Below, piece after piece: positions 34,848 through 46,428 of a DNA stretch of 64,000 nt. Source of the DNA: Trissonchulus latispiculum (lineage: Eukaryota; Nematoda; Enoplea; Enoplida; Ironidae); contig JASAND010015582.1 in the NCBI GenBank assembly GCA_030248195.1, forward strand, positions 1 to 64,000. Reading direction: 5' to 3'. Numbering within the stretch: position 1 is the first letter of the stretch; each line of letters opens with the position of its first letter. The notes beneath the pieces are model-generated. The model did not search any database, was not told the DNA's origin, and saw only the letters and a program-made list of their open reading frames with translations. Position numbers and translations under genes: made by a program.

Positions 34848-36746
34848 CCCAGAAGCTGAGAAAATTTTGTAAAACTGACGAAAATCCTTGATGGAAACGC
34901 TCAAAACTTTGATTTCGGCAGCCAGTAAAGACCCAAAATATAAACAAGCTGCCACAGGGCGAAAATTGTTTAAAATTATGGTTTGGCAACATTTACAAAT
35001 GGGTTATTCTCTTGTGCAATTTGGTGTCTAAACTGGTTAGGTACGTAAGTATATATTTCCACGACTCTGTATATAGAACGAATGCACACAACTTCACAGA
35101 ACACTAGAGTGAGTGTGGTTACTATGTGTACGCAAGTATATACTTCTTCAGATATTTTAGGAAATTAGTTTATATATATACTAAAAGAATTTCATTGCAT
35201 AAGCCTTCACTAAGTATACTAGGTTTTCTCGGATACTAGGTTTTTTTTGGTCAAAAATAGCGTCGTTTGCAGAAATGAACAATAGTTTTGACGACGCCAA
35301 AATAAAAATGACGAAAGAATGACCAAGCCAAAATGTGAAAGTAGCAATCAAATTTAACAAGATTGCAAAGTTTCTATTACGTTTTAACAGTAATTTTTCA
35401 AAAAATTCTCAAATTTTGGGGGCTGCCGCCCCCAAACCCCCGCTCTATATTGTCTTAGTGATGTTAAGCTTCGACGATGTTTGAACAGTCAATCAGAATA
35501 TCTATTGTAAGTCACATGCTGCGAGTTTTTATGAAAAATACTTCAATTGTATTTTTTGATACAAGTTTCTCATACCATTTTCGCTGAATATTTTCTTTAA
35601 AAACTTTCTCTTCGGATTATCTCAGCTAGAATGGAATGAGAGCTTATATACGTACGTGCCAAGGATAGGATGTTTAAGAACGTTTATTGCATAAATGTTA
35701 TAACTACTAGGGATGGACCTGGAGGGCAGCCCTGTCGTCGCAATTTGAAGGTAAGAAAGACAAACAGAAAAGAGGCATGTCAACAAAATTTCGCGAGCGC
35801 GTATACGTATATTTCCAACGTTTTTACCAGATTTTTGGATAGAAAAAGCTTAAAATGTTGTGCGAGTTTAGCAAAAAATTTTTATTTTCACTCAAAAAGG
35901 GTATATAATCCTTTAAAAATTTTCTTGTTTCTGCAAAATTAAAATTAAAGATTTGAAGAACGATTTCATCTAAAAAGTAAAAAATTTCTTCAACCTCTGG
36001 GTGGCTCCGCCCCCCAGACCCCCCACATTGTATCGGGTTGTTCTCGCCATTGTTAATGCTCAAAGACATGATACATACATAACATAGACACCAGATATTT
36101 GTATTATATGAGTACGTAAGTTAGAATATATATTCGTGGAACAATGTGAAATCTGAAGCAACACACGCCAACAAGGTAAAAATTCAACCAAAATTACGAA
36201 TATAGCCTAAAATCAAAACAAAACTGCATTTCTGCAAAACTTAGTTTTGACGTTGGACAAATAAAAATGACGTTCAGAAAATAAAAATGACGAAAATTTG
36301 ATGAAATCCGATTTTGAAAAAAAAACGCTGCTCGGATAGCACTGAAAGACATGGATATAGAAATTCGCGCCGAAGGCGCGAAATTTTTTTGGAATTTTCT
36401 GCAAAAAGTACCTGAAACACTTGTATTTATTATCAGAGATAACTGAAAATTTCTACTCAAGGTCAAAAATTTTTGCGGAACTTTACGCAGAGCTCCGAAA
36501 AAAGTTGCGGAATTTTCAAAAAAAAGTGCGGAATGTCGCAGTTTTCTTTCAGCGGAGCCCCCCAGAAGCCGAAGAATTTTTTAAAAACTAGCCTTCTAAG
36601 AAATTCATATTGGCTAATTTTTGCACGACAATGCTAAAATTGGGGTTCTAAGAAATTATTAAATTAAGTAAATAAAATATAAATTAAGGTTTTTGAATTG
36701 AAATTAATTATTTTTGGTTTTGTAAGATAGAGTTTTCTGTGCATCT
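34848..36746. other. SNRK intron segment rich in hairpin-bearing repeat fragments
   Basis: No gene. It contains the continuation of the host repeat of the 33396 element (34848-34990), GGGGGCTGCCGCCCCC (35418), a GGCTCCGCCCCCCAG hairpin (36002), GCGCCGAAGGCGC (36367), an inverted match to 23409-23510 (36440-36545) and CGGAGCCCCCCAGAAGC (36553). The borders of single elements are not resolved. Confidence 0.5.
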
Positions 36747-36754
36747 GTGCGAAT

Positions 36755-37615
36755 TAGGGTTGGGCATCGGAAAAAAGTCCCGGAAAAAAGGGTTTTTTCC
36801 GTTTTTTTCCTTTTTTTCCGAAGGGTCGGAAAAAAACGGAAAAAAGTCGGAAAAGTTTAATCATTCTGGGAAGTTTTAGAAGTGTTCAAATGAAAAATTT
36901 TAGTGATTTTTCTTAAATTTTATTAATTTTTTCCAAATTATTAGCTTTGCTTTGAGTTTGCTCTTATTTTGAAGCCCGAACTTAATTTGAAGTTTTCTTA
37001 ATTTTTATAAAGTGCTCAGTTTTTTGAAGTATTATTGTCAGTTCAACGAGAAACTAACTATTTTTGAATTTATATAACTGGCCAATTTAAACATTTCAGC
37101 TAACAGCTATGCTCTTAATTACAACAGACCACTGTTCTTTGTTGCTACAACACCGAAACCCTGCTTGCTTTTGCCCGCAAGGACAAAACATGACTGGTGG
37201 GGGTGGCACATCTTTTTAAATGGAAGCTGTAGCAAACGAGCTTTATACTTACATCTAAAATCAAAAGTTATGAAACAATAAAAAATTATGCACACAGAAG
37301 AATTATTTGAAAGTTCTCACTGCTCCCAGAAACTAAGGTAACTGGTATTTGTGCCCACAGTCTGTTGGAACTTCGTTTGGACAAAATTTTTCACAATTGC
37401 TTAGTTTGGATACGTCGAAAAGTTTATAAAAGTGGTCAAATGGCGTTTAAAGGCTGAAATATTCGTTAAGACAGGCTACAAATGTTATAGAAACAAATTT
37501 TGAGACGCTCCGACATGATTAGGGCAGCGGAAAAAAGTCGGAAAAAAACCGGAAAAAAACCGGAAAAAAGTACTTTTTTCCGCTCGACTTTTTTTCCGGA
37601 AAAAAGCCAATCCTA
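36755..37615. mobile_element. hAT-like element with CGGAAAAAAG-repeat termini
   Basis: The ends are TAGGGTTGGGCATCGGAAAA and, inverted, TTCCGGAAAAAAGCCAATCCTA. Perfect 8-bp duplications GTGCGAAT lie at 36747-36754 and 37616-37623. Subterminal regions are reiterated CGGAAAAAA/TTTTTTCCG. It is 861 bp and non-coding. Confidence 0.9.
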
Positions 37616-37623
37616 GTGCGAAT

Positions 37624-38236
37624 TGGATTTGATTTTTCAATTCTCACTTTAAGCTGAAGTTGTATAAGGTTTTTTTACGATGACTATTTAAAGCTCAAAA
37701 AACCTTTTTAACTTTTTGAACTTTTCAGCAGAATCGGTAGCTAAAAAGTTTTCTGCTGTCCTCGGCCCCCTTGCGAATCGAAAGAATCGAATTTGATAAT
37801 GGAAAGACCTCAATTTAATTTCGCTCAGTTTCTTCTTTATAAATTTGTACATAACTCCATAGAAATGGACTTTTTTTAAATTAAACCCTAGTAAATCACG
37901 CTGGGTTAGTATTAGGTTTTAGTTTATTACAGCAGCGTGATTTTCTCCGCGGCCGCCCAACCCCGATGCCGCGTCCACAGACAACCGTGTATTACATCTA
38001 CCACGGAAAAGCTGGTGCTTGCAAGCGGCCAAGACGTGGTAGGGTTAGTAGACATTTATATATATATATACGTACGTATGATAAAAAGTATTATACATAC
38101 ATAGTATATATATATATAATTACACAGACGCTGGAAGTTAGGTGGCCATGGAATTTGAGTCACAGTCAACGCAAGAATTTTGAAATTACAAAGTCAAGTG
38201 ATTTTACTCTGATAGAAAAGTTTGACATGCAAGGGA
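37624..38236. other. SNRK intron segment, anonymous
   Basis: AT-rich with a short TA-rich run near 38060-38120. No gene was recognised. Confidence 0.5.
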
Positions 38237-38760
38237 CTATTGTCCCTGTAGTGCACGCCCCCGCATAAACTTTTGAAGCTGCGGTTCAAATTTCAACAAC
38301 TTTTGCTTAAAAACACTTAAATGGGATGAAACGATCTCTTCTGGAAGATAATTCCAGACAGTAGAAACTCTATAAAAAACGAGTTACCAGTACGTGACTT
38401 TCTGAAAACCTTAGGTCGAAGACAGGCTATGTTTGCCCCTCGTTCCAACGTCAACAGAATAAGTAAAGCATTCGTTAAAGCAACAATCAAAGATATTATA
38501 TTTTATATATAACATTATGCATCAAATGTAAATCAAACAATAACCGCCTCATTTCAAGAGACTGCAGGCCACAAGCTACAAGACGTTGCTTATAGCTTAG
38601 GGCCGACAAGCCGTTTAAACGTTTTGTAAAGGCTCTCTGCACACTCTCAATAGCGTTTATATCTTTCAAAAGTGATGGAGACCAAATCGGTGTACAATAT
38701 TCAAGAAGTGGCCTTACATAGCCCTAGAAATGGACTTGAGAAAGCTTTTGTTCTCATCCT
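38237..38760 (-). pseudogene. Non-LTR retrotransposon reverse transcriptase, C-terminal fragment (CR1-like)
   Basis: Conceptual translation of the minus strand shows the hallmark C-terminal region of CR1/L2-type reverse transcriptases: GYVRPLLEYCTPIWSP, then SVQRAFTKRLNGLSALSYKQRL, LQSLEMRRL, and after frame changes KSRTGNSFF and STVWNYLPEEIVSSHLSVFK, closing at TAG (38237-38239). The frame shifts at least twice and contains stops, so it is dead. Only the last part of the ORF is present, as expected of a 5'-truncated copy. The exact clade is not certain. Confidence 0.82.
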
Positions 38761-39212
38761 CTACAGGGGCGTTTTCCCACAAAAACCTACTGACGGTTTG
38801 CGTTTTGAGTCTGTTAGTCGGACTTACGGTTAACCATGCGTAATTTACCATGAAGTTTAAGCTCTCAATGATAATCTATTATCTGTCACTGTATATGACG
38901 ATAAAATAAGTCTCCAGAAAATGTCTGCAAGGCTGTCAAATAAATTGTGCCTAGTCTAGCGCTTAATGATGATTAACTGCTGTTAGCAAATTGCTGTAAC
39001 ACAGAAACCTCAAACAGAAAAATAATTAATCAAGAGAGAAAGAAAGAGTCTCAAACAAGAAACCAAACTCAGTTGAGACGGCAAGGACATTGTAGTCGAC
39101 TGTATATCGGTTAGCTTAATCTTTCCTAGTTAACTTGCCATTAACGTCATAATTCTGCTAAAAGTGTACATTTAAAAGTCTATCCAACTCCCTAAATTCT
39201 TGTACCATTGTT
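38761..39212. other. SNRK intron segment, anonymous
   Basis: This may still include diverged retrotransposon sequence next to 38760. Nothing else was recognised. Confidence 0.45.
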
Positions 39213-39475
39213 CAGGCGCGTAGCCAGGGGGGGCGCAGGGGGCAATTTCCCCCCCCCCCCGCAATCGGAGGCGTAAGAAAAAATTTTAACAAATAACAGG
39301 AATTGGAATATTTCCAAAAAATTTCGCCTGCGGCGATAATTTTGCACGAAAATACGTATCTCCTAAGTACTAACTTGCACTTGAAATCGGCCATCACCGA
39401 GTTACGTTTCAGAACTAATTTCAGAGAAATTTTGGCTTGCCCCCTTCCGAAATTATTTTCTGGCTACGCTAGGGC
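39213..39475. mobile_element. G-rich MITE with GCGTAGCCAG termini
   Basis: It begins CAGGCGCGTAGCCAGGGGGG and ends TTTTCTGGCTACGC. It is the same terminal family as the better-preserved copy at 60780-61186. The right end is followed by a partly duplicated GCTAGGGCTAGGGCTACGCC, and no 8-bp duplication could be matched. Confidence 0.7.
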
Positions 39476-39498
39476 TAGGGCTACGCCTATGTTCATCT

Positions 39499-40664
39499 AT
39501 ATGTTGTAGCAAATTAGTCAAATTAGCATTGTAGCACAATGCCAGTAAATTTTGGAATAGTAGTACAACGTTGGATATAACGCTCGTTTCAAAGTAGCGT
39601 TGGACTACATTGCCAAGTAGCTCTGGCATTGTACTACAATGCCACTTCCTTGGAAAAGTAGTACAACGCTTGTCCAACAAGTGCGCTTGGACTTGGACTG
39701 CGCTTCACACCACACTGGGAAGTCGGCAATACAGCACCTAATGTCAGGTCGAAATAGCCAAAAATTAGCTATCACCATCGAAATCTGGAGCCTTTTCAAA
39801 ACCCTCAGCGATCTTGGAAATCATCTAACCGTACAGTGGGTTCCAAGTCATGTTGGTATCCACGGAATGAGCTTGCGGATGTTGCCGCCAGCCGGGCGCG
39901 CGGAGCCCACCAAGACGATTGTGTAACTGATCTCACTACTGCTAGAGCAGCTGTCAAACGACACATCAGAGCGAAGTTCAGCGAAATCTGCAGGAATCCC
40001 GATGTTCAGCGAGTCTATGAAGGAAGCCAACCGGTCAAACAGCATCTGGAAGCCCCCCTGAGTCGACGAGAACGAGCGATACTCTCACAACTACGTTGCA
40101 AGGGTCACTCCCAAATTCTCCGCAGCTATCGGCATAGGGTTGGTCAGGCGGACTCGCCCATCGCCTTGACTGCCAATCCGCCGCAGATGACCTTGAACAC
40201 CTCATCCTACACTGCCCGGCCTTGGGTGGACCTAGATCCAGTTGGCTTGGGGTAAACCCGAACCTGGAAGTCCTATCGAGGGAGCCCGTCTCGGTTATTG
40301 GTTTCTTCCGGGATGTGGGCTGGATCCGTCCGTCCCAGTCATATTGAGCCTGCTCAGACGACCCAGGATCAGAAGAAGAAGATTTGCAGCACCAGACAAT
40401 CAGGATTAGCGTCTGAGTGAATGCACTTGTTGTCGGACAAGCGTTGTACATACTACTTTTCCAAGGAGGTTCTGGCACTGTAGTACAATGCCAAAAACTT
40501 GGCCAAGTAACCCAACGCTGCTTTGAAACGAGCGTTGTACTAGCTTTCCAACGTCGTACTACTATGCCAACATTTCGTAGGATATATATATAGTGATGCA
40601 AATTGGCAAATTGGACAACAACAAACAACGATGCAAATTGGACTAATTGACTACAACATATATA
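39499..40664. mobile_element. TIR element enclosing a retrotransposon fragment
   Basis: Inverted arms of about 170-190 bp face each other: TATGTTGTAG..., then TTTCAAAGTAGCGTTGG, GGCATTGTACTACAATGCC, CTTGGAAAAGTAGTA and ACAACGCTTGTCC on the left (39499-39690), with the inverse on the right (40410-40664). The arms are themselves made of repeated ACAACGCT and TACTACAATGCC motifs. A TA or TATA flank is possible at both ends. The space between the arms is almost wholly the RNase H pseudogene. Confidence 0.8.
39690..40347 (+). pseudogene. Non-LTR retrotransposon RNase H and C-terminal zinc-knuckle fragment (Jockey/I-like)
   Basis: Translation shows an RNase H signature, KSAIQHLMSGRNSQKLA, then LTVQWVPSHVGIHG, which after a one-base deletion near 39868 continues NELADVAASRAR. 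Next comes SRRERAILSQLRCKGHS and YRHRVGQADSP. After a second frame change comes the cysteine-histidine motif DDLEHLILHCPAL, then WLGVNPNLEVLS and FFRDVGWIRPSQSY with TGA at 40345-40347. WVPSHVGI-G-NELAD is characteristic of RNase H domains of Jockey/I-group elements. A short GAAGAAGAAGA tract follows the stop. The polymerase domain is missing. The copy lies exactly between the arms of the TIR element. Confidence 0.85.
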
Positions 40665-40713
40665 AAGTTCACAGATATATAGTGGACGCAAAGATAGAAC
40701 GTCATATCTAAAT

Positions 40714-41094
40714 CACTGGCGGATCCAGGATTTGGTGAAGGGGGGCGGTAAAATTTTTTCGTCGGGGGTCTGGGGGCTGTTGATGAATTTTTTGTTTTTG
40801 CAACAAAATCGGTCTTCGGATATTTAATTCTTTTCATACTGAAGAACTGAGAAAAATTTTAAAATTCTTGACATTTTTAGGCAAAAATGGTAATTTTCTC
40901 CGAAAAATCGAATACACTTTAAGCTTTTTCTTCGTAAATGCAATAAATATGCGGTTAAAAATAATAAAATTCGCGCCGAAGGCGCGAAATTTTTTGGTTT
41001 TTTGCCCCTTTTCCACTTTCTTTCCTTAATTTTTCCTACCTTCGAATCGCGACGGAGGGGCGGCCGCCCCCCGCCCCCTCTGGATCCGCCCCTG
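40714..41094. mobile_element. hAT-like MITE with GGCGGATCCAG termini
   Basis: The ends are CACTGGCGGATCCAGG and, inverted, CTCTGGATCCGCCCCTG. The 8-bp duplications are ATCTAAAT (40706-40713) and ATTTAAAT (41095-41102), one mismatch. The interior has CGCGCCGAAGGCGCG next to a T tract. It is 381 bp and non-coding. Confidence 0.88.
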
Positions 41095-41102
41095 ATTTAA
41101 AT

Positions 41103-41744
41103 GTTGATTCGTATTCGTCTGGGTGAAATTAACTTTTAAAACTAAAATGCTGAGGGTTCCTGGTTCTGTTTTTTGGTAGCTCTGCCATCGTGCAACTGTG
41201 CAAATAAATAAATATATACACAGACAGTACATTTACGCACCTGATACTTTAAAAAGGCGCTGACTAGAAATGACAACCAGAAGCTGCAAGAGAGAAATCA
41301 ACTGTCACACTAAAGCTGGGAAGCCAGAAGCAGAATAGAACGGAAAGAAGTAAACGGTGGCGCTGGATGAAAAGAATCTAGGTGTCGTATATATACGCCT
41401 ACGTATATATACGTACGTATCCATGAATTGAAATTAGACCCCGGTCACGGTAAACTATTATGATAGGGCAATTTTATTCCTTATTGAACCGACGAGACGA
41501 ACCTTCTGGAATACAAAGCAATTTATGATCCTGCTAAAGTCTTGAGCCAGCACAGCACCAGCTCCAGGGTCCCAATTATAGAGTACAAAACTCACTGTAC
41601 TGAACAAAATTCTGTAGAGCCACGAGATTATACGAATGAAAAAGAATCCTGCATATAAGGAAAGAATTAAATATGAGAATAAAAATTCTGGAAAGCAAGA
41701 CAGCCCCCCACGTAGAGGTGTCAAATGCAGGAGTTCACTTTTGC

Positions 41745-41802
<58 letters not shown>

Positions 41803-42062
41803 AAATATATTATAAATATATTATAAAATCATTATTGTCATTATGTATATATATATATTCAATATTAACACAAATTAATGAAACAGAAATAAGATTAACA
41901 GATTCAAACTCAGACTGTAGGTAAGCTTAGCTTGTTTTAGATAAAATAAAGAAAAAATAAAATAAAATAAATTAAAAATATAAATCTTTACATTATTTTT
42001 ATTAAGGGACAGCTCAGATGTTAGAAACTTTCGAGCGTTCTGCCGAAATGTAGTATATATGT
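41103..42062. other. SNRK intron segment with TA microsatellite
   Basis: Anonymous AT-rich DNA with a pure TA run at 41747-41798. No gene is seen. Confidence 0.6.
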
Positions 42063-42429
42063 GTGCCGTGCCGTTAAGGCGTTCGACTTCGGATCCGATA
42101 GTCCGAGGTTCGAATCCCCGCTGCCACAAAGCTTTCACAAATCCCCTTGAGCAAGGGACTAAGCACATATCGGTTCGCCGTGAGCTCTAGCCAACCCAGC
42201 TATCCATCCTTAATTGGTCGGTAAATGGGTACCACTATTGTGGGAAGGTAACAGGAGTCCGTGTAGGGCTTAATGCCTTGAAGGGCCGGCCCCCCTTCCA
42301 CGGATGTAGTCATCATTTGAGGTGACACTCCTGGCTCTACGGCTGTGTATCCGGGGATGAGCACCGGCACCCCTTGTCCCTGAAGCAGGGATGGATATTC
42401 TCCAGGGATCACCTTTACCTTTTACCTAC

Positions 42430-42432
<3 letters not shown>
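42063..42432 (+). mobile_element. tRNA-derived SINE
   Basis: The 5' head is tRNA-like, with GTTAAGGCGTTCGACT in the A-box/D-arm position and GGTTCGAATCCCCGCTGCCAC containing a perfect B box (GGTTCGAATCC, 42107-42117). The body follows with GAGCAAGGGACTAAGCAC, CAACCCAGCTATCC and AATGGGTACCACTATT. It ends in a CCTTTACCTTTTACCTACC tail next to a TA microsatellite. Pol III transcription would be internal, from the A and B boxes (family knowledge). The tRNA head lacks a clean acceptor stem, so it is not a functional tRNA gene. Confidence 0.85.

Positions 42433-42514
<82 letters not shown>
42433..42514. repeat. TA microsatellite
   Basis: About 80 bases of pure TA lie between the SINE tail and the repeat starting ACAAGCAGAAAAATGC. 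Confidence 0.97.
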
Positions 42515-42516
<2 letters not shown>

Positions 42517-43080
42517 CAAGCAGAAAAATGCCCCTTGCAGTTCGCATGAAAAAGTTAATCTGAGCTACGATGGTCAAAATGTGTCAAGGACAAGATGTAA
42601 ACGGCTGACATGAGAAAGTAAGCCAGTAAGGTTCGCAAGAGTCTGCGTTTAGGCAAACCTCGAAAAACGCTGTTTTAGGGGTTTTGGCCATTGGCCAGTA
42701 GGTCCCAGACTGTGTTACCACTGGTCACTTCCAATACGGCAATACGCCCATTATTTGAAACGACCGTAATCGATTTACTATATATGCCCCCAACATGTGA
42801 GTTTTCCCTGCTTTGATCGCGGGAGCCATGCTGACCAGTATTTACTTCGAGTGGCCTCGGCAGTATGCTCATCGTTTTTAGCGACCTCGACTTACTATAT
42901 ACGGTTACCACCCCAAAGCTGGATACGCGTTTTTGGCCGTTTTTTGACTATTTTAAAATATTCGGACTTAGAAAGTCCACATGTCCAAAAACTCCATTTG
43001 CCAATTTTTGCCCATCTATAAAAATCGAACTAGACCGAAATTAGGAAAAAACATAAAATTGCCAAGTACTAGATAGATAG
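42515..43080. repeat. Dispersed repeat starting ACAAGCAGAAAAATGC
   Basis: The start resembles the ends at 29543 and 51025 and likewise abuts TA repeats. The part from 42868 is similar to 30843-30990. No open frame of note. The right border is not resolved. Confidence 0.55.
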
Positions 43081-43104
43081 CTAAGGCTAAATAATCATAA
43101 ATAG

Positions 43105-43775
43105 CAGAGATGGAACCGGGTCACCGGGTCAGTTCGGGTCACTTTTTGGACCGGGTCACCGGGTTAACAGCTTTGACCCGGTCTTGACCCGGTTTTCTGA
43201 ATTTACCTGAAATTTTAGAAATTTTTGGCTTACCAAGCTAAAATTTGAGCTTAAATTTTTGTTCGATTTGCAATATTAATTTGCTTTTTTCTTGTATTTT
43301 AGTCTTGAACTTTTTCGCAATTTGAGTTTATGTGAATCTGTCTGTCTCTGGCAGATTATTGTATAGCTTTATCAGTTTCACGATTATTACATGAATCTAT
43401 CTAGTACTATATGGTTTGCAGATTATTTTTACAACCAAGGTAAATGTTGAAGATAAGCGAACAATCTAATTTAATTTAACGCAATGCATAATAAAAACCA
43501 AAATTTTAAAGTACTCATAGTAGACTCTGGGAAATTTTGCTGACGGATAAATTATTGGCTTTGCCAACCCATTTCTGCATAAATTTAGAAAACGGAAAAG
43601 TTACTATTAAATGCTTTTAGAAAAACTTAGAGCAAACATATGGTCGGGGCGGTGACGGAACATGAAAGCCAAAAATTTAGCATTATAAGGCAAAATCAAA
43701 AAAATTTGCAGATTTTTGAATTTTCTGGAAAACCGGGTCACCGGGTCAGCAAATAGTGACCCGGTTCCATCACTG
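43105..43775. mobile_element. hAT-like element with CCGGGTCAC-repeat termini (uninterrupted copy)
   Basis: The ends are CAGAGATGGAACCGGGTCAC and, inverted, GTGACCCGGTTCCATCACTG. Perfect 8-bp duplications ATAAATAG lie at 43097-43104 and 43776-43783. It is 671 bp and non-coding. It is homologous along its length, in the opposite orientation, to the interrupted copy at 5039-7643, and so supplies the empty-site sequence for the nested insertion there. Confidence 0.93.
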
Positions 43776-43783
43776 ATAAATAG

Positions 43784-44615
43784 TATAGAAAAACTTTTCG
43801 CCTAGATAATCAAAAAATAGTAAAGAAACATTTTTCTTACGGGGCGTTCGAAAAATCTATTATATACGCAAAAATGAACAAAAATCATGCTGAATACACA
43901 GAAAAAAAACCCACTTTCAAACCCGTAGGACAAAGTAGATTTTTTCAAATTCCTTTTTCCATGCAAGTTTGGCATCATTCAAAAGATCTTGGCCTGGATA
44001 TTTCCGAAATGTAAATTTTAGCTCCTAAATCCTAAATAATTCCTTACCGTTAATTAGTTATGCCTAATTGGTACTTTTCCAAATCCGCAAAATGTCTTTA
44101 TAGCTCACATTATGGGGGCTCTCCGAGCTGCCTCATGATATGCCAACGACTAACGGCCCTCAGGATGGTTCGTCTAAGAAATTGACTACAATGTCTAAAC
44201 AATTTTAAAAAACCATTCGGTTCCACGAAGATTAAAAACAAAATTGCGTAGAATGTTTAAACTCATTTTATGCAATTTTTATGTAATTTAAACTCATTCG
44301 CCCAATCAGCGAAAACTAATTCTGGCATTAGTTACAGAAAAAACTGTGCACAGAAATATTTGTACAGTACAAGTGGACAATCTATCTGGTCAGTTTAGCT
44401 TCCAGCTGCAGCAGTGTCAGAAAAACTTGCTCTGTGTCTCTGCGTCAAAGAAAAATTTAAATTAGAGGCACACAGGACCAAAGGAATGATGAGACCTTTA
44501 TCAAAGCAGCTTTAATTAACCCACCAAAACCGCAATTTCAGAGAAAATTCTGCTCAAGCCTAGACAAGATAAAAAGAGAATTAACGAATGAGCATTCTAT
44601 ATAAATCATTTGAAA
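43784..44615. other. SNRK intron segment, anonymous
   Basis: AT-rich non-coding sequence without recognised repeats or genes. Confidence 0.5.
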
Positions 44616-44623
44616 GCATCTAC

Positions 44624-46420
44624 TGGGCGCCTACTGGGCATTTTAGAAAAAATAGGAAAAAATATAGGAATTTTTCGCGAAAAAATAGGAAAATATAGGA
44701 ATTTTTCTAGCAAAAAATAGGAAAACATAGGAATTTTTCCAGCGCAAGTATGCCGTCAATTTTGGTCAAATTTCGCAAAATTTCAACGACAAATGTCAGT
44801 AACCTAGACTTATTATACGGAACTTTTCTCGAGGGGAACTTGAGGGGATTTTCGAAAATTTTCTAAAAATATGTTAAAATCTGTATGACATTATGGATAC
44901 AGTTCGTGGATAAAGTTTTTGATTTTAGTTCAACGACGGCAAAAATCAAGTAACCGGCAAAGCCGGAAAATTTTTTAAAATTTAAACTTCTTAGTGTTTT
45001 TCTGGGCAAACTTTGATACGTATCAAAGGAGAGTGTTTTTGAGCATTCTATGTTTTAAGAGGAGCATTTTAGGAGGGGGCGAGTTTGAGGACGGCGCTGT
45101 AAAAGCATATATATGAAACTTGAAGCTGAAGAAGCTATAGGAAGAATACGAAGCTGGAAAAAATTTGGAAAACTGAAGAAAATCCTAAAGAAACACTCAA
45201 AACTTTAGTTTCGGCAGTCAATAAAAACCTAAAATGTAAGCAAACGGCCACAGAAAGGAAAATTGTTTGAAATTGCGATTTGGCAACATTTATGAAATTT
45301 TAAAATAAAAGCAGATAGAAAAACTAACTTCGGAAAGAAAAGTGGAAAACATAAAAAGAACAGCGCAAACATATTTCAGCACGACGTCAAGATCAGAACA
45401 TTAATTGAAAAGAAAGAAGGGAATTTATTTATTTATTTATTTTATTTATTTTTAGGGAATTTTTTCGGGGGGGGGGGCTTCCCGGGGGGGGCCGGGACCG
45501 GGGGGGATTTTTTTGCAAAAATGAGCTAAAAATTGGTATTTTTGGCGTATTTTACACGTAGAAGGACAAAAAGTTCTCAAAAATGCCAGGATTTAAGCTA
45601 AAAATAGCCATTTTTACCAAAAAATCTCCGGCGAGGCCGGAAAATTTTTGAAAATTAGCCTATTTTTGGCAAAAATTTGGGCCCCCAAAAAATCCCGGGG
45701 GGGAAGCAAAAATCCCGGGAAGGGGCGATTTCGGGGGGGAAGGCATTTTCGGGGGGAAGGTCAAATTCGGGGGGGGCCGCCCCCTCCCCTGTAAAAAATA
45801 CCCTGTATATTTCAGTATATAGCGTTTTCAGAGAATTTACTGGGACTTGGGAGGGGCTAATTCAATCTAAAGCGTCTTCGCTGAAATGACGTGAATTTTT
45901 CGAAAGTTTCGAAGAAAAGAAAAGCTTAAAAACCTTGAGAATGTACTGATTTCAAGCTTTAAAGCGATGCACAAAGCTCTTTCCAATTCCAACTTCTAAA
46001 CTTGTCATAAGTATAGCGTTTCAAAAATCACTGAACAAAAAGATACCAGAATTCCCCCAAAGAAACGTTATGCTAATGTGTGGGGTACAGCGCATATATA
46101 TACCACTTGCTTGAGAGACAACTTCACCAAAACAAATCCTTGAAACATTGATTGTTTCAAAGGTGAGATTAATTGAATAACAGAAATAAAGAGAAAATGG
46201 TTCGGCGGAGCCGGAAATTTTTCAGAATTCCAACTGGAAGGTATTATGAATATAAAACAGAAAATCTACGTGTTTAGTTTCACAGTTAAAATATAATAAA
46301 ATCTTACCAAAAATCATGAAAAAATAGGAAAATATAGGAATTTTAGGCAAAAATAGGAAAAAATAGGAATATTTGAAAAATATAGGAAAAAATAGGAAAA
46401 ATAGGAATAGTAGGCGCCCT
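44624..46420. mobile_element. hAT-like composite element with AAATAGGAAAA repeat termini
   Basis: The ends are TGGGCGCCTACTGGGC and, inverted, AGTAGGCGCCCT. Flanks GCATCTAC (44616-44623) and GCATCTAG (46421-46428) form an 8-bp duplication with one mismatch. Both sides carry reiterated AAAAATAGGAAAATATAGGA, analogous to the AAAGTAGGA arrays of 17196-20529. It spans 1.8 kb and contains a nested G-rich element and two CCGGC...GCCGG hairpins (44953, 46205). Confidence 0.82.
45451..45805. mobile_element. G-rich element (TTTAGGG...CCCTG family), nested
   Basis: It starts TTTAGGGAATTTTTTCGGGG and ends CTGTAAAAAATACCCTG. The internal sequence (ATTGGTATTTTTGGCGTATT, AGTTCTCAAAAATGCCAGGA) is the inverse of the G-rich inserts in the tandem array (for example 52708-52963), so the array insert is a member of a dispersed family. 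Confidence 0.75.
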
Positions 46421-46428
46421 GCATCTAG

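Noticed and set aside
42063..42127. Functional tRNA gene
   Set aside because: The B box is good, but the acceptor stem does not close and the sequence continues into a SINE body and tail.
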